Below, piece by piece: positions 51,001 through 63,000 of a stretch of 64,000 bases of DNA. The position numbers and the translations under genes are program-made. Each line of letters starts with the position of its first letter. Position 1 is the stretch's first letter. This stretch comes from Apostichopus japonicus (Eukaryota > Echinodermata > Holothuroidea > Aspidochirotida > Stichopodidae), in the NCBI RefSeq assembly GCF_037975245.1, contig NC_092575.1, positions 27,069,841 to 27,133,840 on the forward strand, read 5' to 3'. Under the pieces are notes generated by a model that was not told the origin of the DNA, searched no databases, and was given only the letters and a program-made list of their open reading frames with translations.

Positions 51001-54000
51001 GGTGTAACTTGACAGGTGACAGAAAGCAAAACAGGTTCTCTTAAAATTTCAGTACACCAAATAAGATATCTTCCCTTTGTTGTTTATTTTCAGGCTTCAT
51101 CCGCTTCTGTTACGGAGGAGGAAACCTTACTTGAAGAACGTGAAACTCTTGACATATCACAGCAATCAACTTTGGCAGGTAGGATCGCAATGAAAAGATA
51201 ATTACTGCTGCTGGTTCTAAATTTCCAAGCAGTTTAATGTTAATTTAGTTTAGTAGAAAAAAGGGATCAGGAGGGACACTTAAGTCCCCATCAAGGACCC
51301 TATAGAGAGAGGGGAAAAACTGAAGACACAAACACTCAGACCCGATTACAATGCTTAAAGTGCTTGTCCAAAGCATTCTTAAACCCATGGACACTACTTG
51401 CAAGTACAACTTTCTCAGGCAAACCATTCCACTCATTCACAACCCTATTTGAAAAAAAGTTATGCCGAATATTAATCCTACCCTGCGACTTTTGGAGTTT
51501 AAGACAATGACCTCTAGTACAACTACTGTTAGCAAACATGAAAAAGTCGGTAAAGGATAAATTGTCGAAGCCATACACAATCTTGAAAACCTGGATCAAG
51601 TCCCCACGTTACCTCCTAAGATCCAGTGTGGTGAGATTCAACAGTTGTAACCGCCTATAATAAGGAACCTTCTTTAAGGAACTAATCATCCTAGTAGCCC
51701 TCCTCTAGACCTTTTCAAGTACTTCCTATCCTTAGCAAAATAAGGGTTCCAAGCCTGTACAGCATACTCTAGATGAGGCCTAACCAACTGCTTATAAAGC
51801 CTAACTACGATGTCCTCTTTCAGAAAACTGAAGTTCCTCTTGATCATACCTAAAACCCTATTACCTCTTTTAGCAGCTTCAAAACAATGTTTAGAAGGTT
51901 GCAGAGATGAGGGAGAGGGAGAAGAGGCGTGGGGATTGGTTGGGGGGGTTGCTGGTGGGATTGGTGAATTGAGTCAATTTAAGGAGTGTAGAATAGAATA
52001 TCTGATGTCTTTTATGTTAAGATATTAAAAGTCAAAAGAGCTCTGCAGAGGTCTAAATACATTAAGGAGTATCATGGAAACAGGTTAAATCTTTTTGGCT
52101 TGAATCTATGCGATGGTATTGACGTGTGTATGTGCATGTGTATACATGTGTCACCTATTTGTAAATGCCAGAAGGATAACTGGGTATATTTCACATTTGT
52201 TATGTAGGTTCCCCTTAGGCAGAACTGGTTTGGGATTGTTGTTGATAGTGGTGAAAGGTCATGTGGGTCATCACAAGTCAAATTATGAAAACCTTTTTTA
52301 CACAATAATATCTCAAGAGGTGGAAGTTGCAGGTAGTTCAAACCTGGTGTGGAGCATGCTGTTGGTGAGCAAAGGATCCGTAGATTTTTTTTTGGGGGGG
52401 GGGGGGAATGTCAAAGGTAATTGGAGGCAAACTGAGGGAAACATTGTGACAATCTTATAAACATTGTTACGATCAACTCGATCAAGGCCAGAATACACCT
52501 CCCCTTGGGTTCACAACTCGAATGACTAAACAATACACTGTAAAATTCAACTTCAAATATAACAGTAAGTATTTATTTAATTGTGTGTTCAAGGTAATTA
52601 AAATCAAACAAAGATCATTTATCAATATCTAAGCAGTTTACACTAAAACAGATTTATTACGTTACTCTATAATTTACTCACGACCTGGTGTGTGCCGCGA
52701 CGCGAGCTGCACCATAAGTCCATAGACAAAAAGTCCTGGCGATTATTCCAGCGTACAATTAATGGCGAAACTTGTCGGCGGACGAATGTCCAATATTGAA
52801 GAAATCCAGCTCCCAACTTGATGACTTCCACTTCGGAGGTCGACTACTAATAAATGTCCAAGTTGTGCTTGCAGCTTGTTTATCCTTGGATTCCTGTCCT
52901 TGGGTAACTGAGAGGCCACAATAAGTACTTGCTGACTGGCACAGAACCGAAGACGGCTACACAACGATGGACGACTACGAAGCCTGTAAACTTGTGACAA
53001 ATCCACTAATATAAAGCTGCTATAACTTTACTGTCAATCTACTGTAAGTGAGTATTTACTCACACTGTAATTGTAGTATTCACTTGAGCGAGATGTTATA
53101 AAACTCCTGGAGCCAAGAAGGTTAAAACTTTTCGATCTACAATTATCAGGAGCTTATATAAGTCCAGAAAGATCTTGCTACGTCCATCTATTCTAGAAGC
53201 ACCTTACAGTAGCCCCAGCTCAGTTCAACCAATCCAAAAGGTCACTTCACCTTTCCAGGAAATCCTCACATAGTGTTCTAAAAATAGCACATGGGATGTC
53301 CCCTTGGCAGCACTCCAATGTTCTAGTATGTTCCAATGTGTACTGTGTTGAGATGATCTAAATTGTTCTCAAATGTTCTAACTCTGCTAGAAGCTTCTCA
53401 ACTTTTCCAAATATTCTACACACACCAGATATGCACACACACCAGGCATTTCTATACTATGATTCTTAGATTAATTTATAATATTCTATAATATTGATTT
53501 ATAATACAATTATTTGTTGCAAAAATTATTGAGATTACTTAGGGGCCTGTAACAACATGATTTCTCAAGGAAGGTAGCCTGTTCAAATCTTATATGTGGC
53601 TTGTGGATTTCCTGTAATTAGTTCAGCAAATCCTATTGTTTGTGGTGAAAGGTCATTTGGGGTCAGCAGAGGGCAAAATGTGATTACATCAAAAGCGCTA
53701 TATCTCCAGAACCAGAATATGATAGGTCATATATGCATGGTATGATAGCCTTGTGTAGTCATTTTCGAGTCAATCATACGCCAATTGAGGAGATGTGTTA
53801 AAAAAAAGCATACTACGAACCATGGAGATGGAGGGTCATGTGATGTGCTCCATAGTAACACATATAACTTCTATCATATTCATTGTACAAATTTAGTCCT
53901 TCTTGAACTACTGTCATCATGGCATAGCTGCCACAGTCCTGAAGAAACCAGAATAGCAAACCCAGAATTTTTAGCTAAGTGGTGCAGATATTAATGTTTA

Positions 54001-57000
54001 CTGCAATTTTTTAATTGCAAAGTGCTAGTTCCTTTAAAAAGATTGAACTGCAGATAAAACACATGCACCATATCAGGACTGCACATGTGTCACCGCTGCA
54101 ACACTAAATTGTCATAGGGGTATGTGAACAAGAAATAAGGATATGAACAAGAATGTTACCCCCGGGTCCCATGGGTTAGGGCTGCTAGTGGAGTGGTTCT
54201 CTTTAGGGCTGCAGAAAGGAAACCGAGAACATATGAGGCGAACAGCTCAATTGGCAGACGTAGCAAGCGCCTGCGAACGTACGTTCCTACATAGGCACTC
54301 ATGTACACATTTAGTGTGCGTTTAGGTGCTTGTAATTTATATGGAAGAAGTTGAATTAATCGGTACATTAGATCTTCAACTGGCTAGATATCAACTGAAT
54401 ACAGTGACTGTGTCAGGGGAAAGTAAGCTTGAGAGAACCGTGCTAAGCACGGCTCCTACAGGTTGAATCACACTGAATACAATTGGGGAAAGTTACATCT
54501 TAGATACTCTTTGACAATGGATTACAGAGGATGGGAAAGGAAGTTACTCTGTCCACATATTTAACTTTCTCTTTAAACAGAGCTGAGTTAACTACTAAGA
54601 TATAACCACACAATGACATCATTGGAAGTGACATCGTACTGAAAGTTATTTGATTGGTAGAGATCTAACATTCCTTGCACAGACAGGTGTAGGGTTTCTG
54701 TGGTAGAGAATTACTGTGAGGTCAAAGTGTTAGTGATCTACGGGGACTTAGAAGTTGGAAAAGTATCTTATTATATTATTATTAAGCTGTTAGTCACTTT
54801 CTGGAAAGTGTGATGTAAGAAGACTTCCTGTCTGTGCAACTAGCTGAGAGATTGTAAAGGTGAACCTAGAGTAAGGGGAAGGGTAGGTAAGAATGGTTAA
54901 ATGCTCTCTGTTATACGTGCACAGTGTACATTGACATAAGTAGCAGACAACAAGCATAGATAAAGCATTTTCTGGCACAAAGAAAATGAATCTCAACGTC
55001 GTCATCAATTAATCATCCAAACTACAGAAATTAATATCAAACGTTCAGTAAACGCCTGTTAAAGGTGTGGTGTTTGGACACAAAACACCTTCAACTTTGA
55101 ACTGACAGAGGGTTAAATTAACATACATGGTTAGGAGAAGCATGGCCCTGCATGGTTGGTATGTTTTCATAGTGTATAGTATGATGTCAAGATGTATACC
55201 TTGCTGAGGTCAAAAAGCAAATAACATAAAGCATATCAACACCTCCAATGCGTTTTTGTGAAATATTATAGAAAATAAAAGCCTTAACTAATTCCTATTG
55301 ATGATGTATCACCGTTTTGGTCATCAAGTGAGGTAGATCACACCAGGATCCTAATATCTGCAGAGTATTTATTATTTTGATATCAGTTTATGTTAAATGA
55401 CATCAAAAGGCAGTTGTCATGCTTGAAAAAGGTGCCAGTAATGTTGCTATGGTAACACTGATGCTTGATGTGTAGACGAGCAGTTACATCAACAGTACAT
55501 TAAAATGCAATTAAATTTAGTAATATTCCACATAAATTGTAGTTTCTTCAGCTATTGAACTGATTTGTTTTGTTATATATCAATGCAATACAATCAATCC
55601 AGTAATGAACTGATCATTAGGAAAATGAGATTTCTAAATTATTTCATAATCAGTTTATCAATTGGTTTGTTGTTCTGAGTGTGATCTTTTACTATATTTT
55701 ATCCTTACTTTCATTTACATTTCAGCTGATTATGGCAGATTAATGGTCAATGTTGCCGATGATCTTACTCTAGACAGCACTTTGAAATTAGCAACTCTGT
55801 TTGGTCTACCACAGGCAGAAACTGATATGCTACGCCGGGTTTCTCTGATAGAGACACCAGGAATCACTCTGATTAACTTCATGAAGACACGAAACATCAT
55901 CAACTTGTACGATGTTACTAACCTACAAAAGGGTTTGGTTCATATTCAGCTCAACCGAACAAATGAAAACCTTTTAGCTCCATATCAGTCTAGAGTTGAC
56001 CCCTTTCAGTTTGAAGAAAACCGAGCACCAGAACTGCTTGCCTGGCCTGGTAAGAATGAATGAAATGATGTGTTCAGAATACATTAAACAAAAATAGCGC
56101 AGTACAGAAAAATCTCTAGAAATGTGTGTGAGCCAGGGTAAACATCTGGCTTTCAGGCAAACTGTTATTTTAAACTAGTAATTATCATGATGTTTGTATG
56201 GTATAAGTAATTATAAGTGGATCTTTTGACCATTTGTATTGTTCGTTTCTTTATAGTACAAAGATTGAAAATACAAAAATTCTCAAAAAATTTAGTTCCC
56301 AAAGATTAGCCAATATTTTAAGAATCCATTTGAACCATCTGGTCACTCTCAGAGAACGATGCTAGATTCTTTGAGATTCCCGTTGTCTGCTGCCACTCGT
56401 CAAATTCTCTAACAACAAAAAGCTTGTGTTACATATCTATTACATTTTGTATTATGATTTCTTCAATAATACCTCTTTCAATAATCAATTACAAAGCTTT
56501 GTATTGATGCAGAATTTATCATTAAAGTGGCTCAGTATGGCAATTTGTCAAGGCTTCAGTTAATAGTGTTTATGTTTTCATTTATATTCTATTTTTAGTT
56601 GATGAATCAACTCAATCACAAGGTTCTGATGAAAGAGAGGAATATCATGACCATAGTAAGGAGAGTTCGATGGAGAGAACAGAGAAAGAAGAACTACCAA
56701 AACAAAGAAAAGATTCACAAATACTTGAAATGAGGCAACATCATTCATACATTGAACACAGGATTAAGTATGAAGGTGGAACTATTAGCATCATGGGGGT
56801 ACATCTGACTATTCCTGGAGACGCTTTATCTTCTGATCGTGTAATTGCTGTTAAAGTGATCTATGATCCTGACATACACCTCCCTGGAAGTGCTCGTAGG
56901 GGCAGAATGACACCCCTGATAAAACTAGAGCCGGAAGGACTTGCCCTCAACAAGCCGGCCCTGCTGACTATTCCTCACTCGGCTATTATCCCTGAGCCAG

Positions 57001-60000
57001 ATAGACATGGTGTTATGATCTTCACAGGTCTGAAAGATGAAAAACATTTACAAGAAGGTAAAGATGGTCACCAATAAACACGTTTAATGCTATTGATGAA
57101 TGTACCAGGAGAAATACGATGAGTTATATGCTGGGAATCATTACTGTTATATATATGTTACTTTATAATCAGCTCTTGATATTTACTGTATTTAAAGTCT
57201 CAGTGCGTGTTTGCCAAATTAAAAACTTCAACCTTTCCACCTTACTGCCCTGAAAGCAGTGAAAATAACACCATTCTATGCAGTTTTCATATCAATATTC
57301 ATTATTTTTAGTGAATTATCTGTCGATAAACATTTTGAGTTGAATAAAATTCGCCAGATTTCTTAACGAGTATGTAGATTCTACAAACTTCAATCAAAAT
57401 TTGCAAGCCCTGACCACTTGAACATGCGCCAATCAAATCTTTCCGTTTTGTTTACGACCGTTAAGCCTAGGAATACTTTCAATTTCGTAACTAGCTTGTG
57501 TTAGGTCCCTTCTCTTGAATAGCATCTTTCAGACGTTTCGACCGTGAAATTGCGTAACAAAAGTCGACAATACTTGTATATATAGGTTATATTTGTGTAA
57601 TGAACATGCTGATGTGGGGGGTAGCAGTGATTTTACGGTACATCCTTCGAGCCATAAGGGGCAACAGAAAATAAATGTCTTTCTTTCGATTGCGACAGCT
57701 TTTCTCCATTAAACCCGCCTGGTGAGAATGCACTTAGAATAAAAAACGTTGAATCTGCTTCGGAAGTTTGTTTTTCCGAAATTCAATGTATTGAGACTTA
57801 ATGATAACCAAGTAATATATTTTGTATAATATTATTTACTATAGGTGAAATAACTTGGACCGAAGAGAAATCTATTGATTGGAAGCTAGACCCGGAGAAG
57901 ATCAGCCTTGATATTAACATCCTGAGCTACGTCTTTGTTAATTTAGTCAGCCATGAAACAAAACAGAAGCATATATTCCGTATTGTTCCATTTATCGATG
58001 GGATACTTGATGCCAAAGATGATGTCTTAATAACTGTTTGTTTCTGTAAGGACAGTGATGAAGAGTACAAGGTGAGGATACTCTCCTGTTATCATGGTGA
58101 TATCTGTAGTAGCTTAGACGTCAGTTCTGTTTCTTCATGTGATTTTTAAGTCAGATACATGTTACTTGCTTTCATGATCTATACATAGACTTTTATTGGG
58201 TTTCACTGGCAAATTATGAAATGATTTGTTAAGGGCACATTTCTTCTGTCAAAATTCATTTTCATAAAAACTATGTGTTTCCCTCAAATATATTCACATG
58301 ACCCAAGTTTTAATGATTCACATAATTTGCATAAGAAGTATTTTTAGGATAAGGTGCGTAGCCAAGGGGCGAAGGGGGCAGCCGCCCCCCCCCCCCTTGA
58401 GCAAATTTTTAATATATTTTTTTACTGTTTTTATGATATTGTTAGTTATTTCAAAAGAGAAAATGCTAAGATGCAACTTACAAGGCCTGGGAAGTGCAAT
58501 TTCCAGCAATCTGGGAGGCATTTTCAGCAAAACTTTTCTTGTACGCTTTGCGCCAATCATGGTGGCGCTACCCTTAGAAAGATTGCCTACATTTCGCCCC
58601 TCCCTTGGCAGATTCCTGGCTACGCGCCTGTATAGGATTTGATAATAACATGCAACATTAGTTGTTACGTTGGAATGCGAGAGGTCTCGATAATTAATTT
58701 TAACGAGACACAAGCCTGGGTTCGTTTCCGTAAGGAACACAGACAAATTGACGAGTCTAGAGATTTTAAATGAGAACGTAAACTATATTGAACAATGGAG
58801 TTTGAACTAACAACAGCAAATGGTAATTACAAATATATAGAAAATTACTCACAAACTTAACAAGATAGGATACACTTTAAAACACGCTGGTCTCTTCCAA
58901 CGGCGATATCCCTCAGCGGCCACGACCTTGATGACGACGATTCTCGGTCCGTTGTACCGCGAAATTCACTGGTCCTCGACGAAGTTTCTCGCGATCCCAG
59001 AAACAGCAGTCACCTTCTTTCCGGCGATGCTCCAAAATAGAAGACGGACTTCCAGCCACAATAGAGTGAAGCACAAGTCGAACTTCTCGCCGACTAAATA
59101 TTACCAGAGTCAGTCCAAAATCAGCTTTATAGCCACTATCTCCTGGCGTAACGAACTTCCTCAACGGAGACAGAAATTCTTCACCTTCTCCGAAATAAAG
59201 ACTGAAAAACTGTATTTTCACAGCAAAGTCCTCTTCAAACTTCTGAATGGAAGTGTAGAATCAATCTTGGTATCGATATCTCAATCCTTCAGAAAGTACT
59301 GGCAGTTGAGCACTGACGATATATAGTAGAATGGTATAATCTGTGTCGTCGCTTGTATTCGTTCAGAAACTGAGAAACTCTCCGATCTGGGCGGGTTTAT
59401 ATACGATTCGCCATGTCAAGAATCATCTAGATCTCTCTCGATACACCTGAGTAACAACCCGACCCGGTTTCTCTATTCTTGGAAGTCCTTTGCATCGCTC
59501 GCGAATATTCCAGAGAATCCACGAAGATGTGTACAGCTTACACGCGATCTCACGTAAACCGACCTTAACCCGAGACCAGCGCGTCATCATGAGGAATATA
59601 CTAGAACAATCGTGTATTATAACATTCTGACACGGTAAACCGACCTAATTTCTCAAATACTGATTTATCACGTAGGCAATTTCAATTACTCTCCACATTA
59701 TAACATTAGGTTTCTCACTAGCAGTGACTAGCGTTAAGCTACAATGGGCCCTCGTAACATAGTAATGTGAGCAAATTAAAGAAACAAAGATGATGTTACT
59801 TGCTATAGCAATATTGATCTCTCTTTGCAGATTGAAGGCACACAAAATTGCATAATTAAATATCTGCTTGGTTGATCTTTTTTTTTGAGTATTTACGATG
59901 CCACGTTCATGTTTTAGTTGCTGTTAGAGGACCACCAGTCCAAATTGAGTCTAGGAAACTATACAACATTTCAAGTTACCAGGACATTGAATGATGGCAG

Positions 60001-63000
60001 AGATTGTGCTTCTTACATTGATCTGATGATGTCATCGCCAAGTGATGGTTACCAACCAATGAAGGAAGAATCAACAAAGGTTTGTATAAAGCACCAATGC
60101 TATTAAAGTTTGTCTTGTAACATTACTATACCTGTAGTTAAGGATTGGTTTCCTGAAGTGGACCACAATGTTGTAGTGGTTAGAATATCTCCCTTTCACC
60201 TACTAGGTTTCTGGTTAAAAAGCCCATCAGGGTCCAGAATCTATATAAAAAAATGTCTGCTGTGATATGTTGTTGAGCGGAATCTTGTGTGGGTTGTACT
60301 TCCGGTATGTGAATTATTAAAGAGAATTTAATCATATATTCTTTTACTTGGTTTCACAATAAGTTTCACTCACAATGACTGCACTTTGGTGATGAGTGGT
60401 GATGATGAATGGGATGTTGATTTAGTGGCTGTCCTGTGAGCAGGAATGATGAAGAACATTACGTGCCTGCCTAGTAATTCTCTTAACACTCATTGAAAAT
60501 AACAGAATATTCATAGCTTGAATATATTCCCAGTGGGTTCCGACTCCATGGAACAATCTTAACAGAAATGTTATGGAATAACAATCTTTACCAGCTGCCT
60601 TTGAAATGTTAGGATTTGTAAACAGCTACATGTCTTGGTTTCTTTCCAGCATTTCCTTTATTCTTATATCTTATATGTGGCACAATTTCTTTGACTACAT
60701 AAAAATCATTCTCATCCTCAGTACATTGATCTTCAATATCTTTTATTCATTAGCATGTAGACATCGATCACCTCTGTGCTGCCAGTAGAGTCTCTCATCA
60801 GTTCAGACTTAAAAGAAACAACGATGGAGACACTGACATGGTCGATGTGAAGTTAAAAGTATCACAACATGAAAAGAACCAGACAGCCCTTATCCTCCAA
60901 TCAAAGGTGAGTTATGTCTGTTGATTATCTTCAAGCTGTTTGTGTTCTCATGTCTATTCGTTACATAATATTAAGCGGCATCTTCTCTCTTATTATCATT
61001 TCTTTGTTTATTCATGTCCTGTCTGTTGGAAGTCTTGCAACTGTTTGCAAGCTGATATAAAAACTAGCTCTTTTGTGTCAATGAATAAAGCCATTGCTGT
61101 GACTTATTTATAGTTTATTCCATGGCACCTTCTCTCATGGATCCTAATCTTTTTAATTTTATATACTATGCATAATTGCAATTAAAGTAATCTTTTGTTA
61201 AACTGCTATTTTGGTGCCCTTTCTTTTGTGGTTTTTATCCTGATTTCAAAGTTTTGCCGACTCTTTCATGTTGCTTTGTAAATAATTAGTAACTCAAAAT
61301 GCAATGAATTTCTGAAGAAGTGTACATATCACTTGTGTGTTATTACATGCACAGGTCAACAGTGATGGGAAACTGTTTTGTATGTATTAGGTACCAATTA
61401 ATGAATAATGCCTAGATAATAGCTATGTTGTTATCACCAGTCCTTAACGGTTGAATTCCACACATTTCTGATGTGCTGTTCCATGTCTGTTTTAGCCCTA
61501 TTTGTTTACATTATGTTCCTACTTTAAACCTAATCATTCACAGGGTGTGCACTCTTGTGTGTTGAACATGCTTACATTTACAGTTCCCATTACTCATATA
61601 ATTTTTGGTTTAATTCTTCAGGTGAAAAACATTCTCTTATCTCCAGAAAGCCATGAATTTCTTTTTAAAGGGCTGCACCCAGGTGAGTATTCAAGTGGAA
61701 GTGGAACAGATGCGTGAACTTTTGAAAGTCCACCCTGGCCTGTATCTAAATGTAGTTGGCACAAAATATGAATGATAATTATCCTAGACATACACCATGC
61801 AAGTATGTATTAGTGGAGATGAAAACGTAAGCACACTTAGAGTACATGGTGAGTGTCTACGTAGACCTGAAAAGGTAGTTGCATTTGGTTTTAGCAGTAG
61901 ATACACCTGAGTGTTACTTATATCAACTTAGTATTGGGAAACATTTTAATCACATCAAAACTTCTTATTGAAACAAATTACATCTTGATACTGCACCCAA
62001 AAAGTCCCACTTGCAAACTTTCATTTTTAATTAGTATGCTCACTACCTAATTTATAGCTCAAAGCAACTATGAAATTGAAGCTGTATACAAGACTAGAAT
62101 TAATCGAAAAGACAAGGGCTTATAGCTAAAGAGTTGCACATAAGTTGTGGACAGTATACTTAACCATTTTAATGAGTGCATGTATCAGAGGTTGACTTAC
62201 ATACCAGCCTTCCACATGCAGGTTGCATGCTTCTTGTGGGTCAGTTGTGTACTTGTGCATGTTAACTGTGAACAGTGCTCATTGTTCAAACTTGGCAGTC
62301 AATTAGCATAGGCACTCTAATGTTTATATGAGATATCTAGTCATAGCTATACTTTTTTCGAATGTAAAGTGGATTTTATGTCCTCACTTTCAGATTTAAC
62401 CAAATATGAACAGCTGAGAGGAGACATTGCAAAGCATCTAGAGAAACAACATTGTGAAAAGCTAGGCGTGTATTTTGAGCTCAAGCCAGCAGAAAATGAG
62501 ACAATTCAGACAGCAGCAGAATCTGGAAAGATGCTGATGAAAATATTGGATGAAAGAGAGCTCATCATGCCAAACAAAATGATCGGATTGTATGAAGGAT
62601 TGAAAGCTATTCACTTTAATAAGGTGGCAAGACTGGTGGTGGAGTACATTGATACGTCACAGGAGAAGAATGAAAAGGGAACTGAAGGAGAGAAAGGTGT
62701 TAAGAAAATGGTTTGTGCTTTGTTAACACTGTTAAGACTTTGACACTTTACGCTTGTAGCTATTAAAACAAAAGTCACTTTGCATAAAATCAAGATCTTA
62801 GAATATTAGAAGGTCCAGTACAGAGTGTAATTTCTGATATGTAATTTTTTTTTGTCATGCAAGTCTGTCTGAAAAGTAATCCTTTTACTAATTGTAACAG
62901 TTTCTTTCTTACTCAAAGTTACGTTTTTAGAGATCAAGTTTAGCATATTCACTGAAACTTAATCAAATGTAATAATTATTTTTCTATCTTCAGTATGATA

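Larger units (their letters stand above)
57845..61682 (+). other. ZU5 end and UPA-like region (four exons)
   Basis: Exons 57845-58071, 59918-60079, 60754-60906 and 61622-61682 encode alternating strands (HIFRIVPFIDGILDAKDDVL, ITVCFCKDSDEEYK, YTTFQVTRTLNDGRD, HQFRLKRNNDGDTDMVDVKL) placed where UPA follows ZU5 in PIDD1, UNC5 and ankyrin. Sequence similarity is weak, so the UPA call rests on position and the strand pattern. The start of 60754 was chosen because only that acceptor (TTCATTAG) keeps phase 0 without a stop. Confidence 0.55.

Noticed and set aside
52743-53006. 87-codon minus-strand frame
   Set aside because: Lies wholly inside the solo LTR with no family match.
55261-55725. Additional exon before death fold 2
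   Set aside because: No open frame with AG/GT borders of matching phase.
58913-59326. Overlapping 102- and 132-codon frames on opposite strands
   Set aside because: Inside the second solo LTR; GC-richer composition leaves chance open frames.
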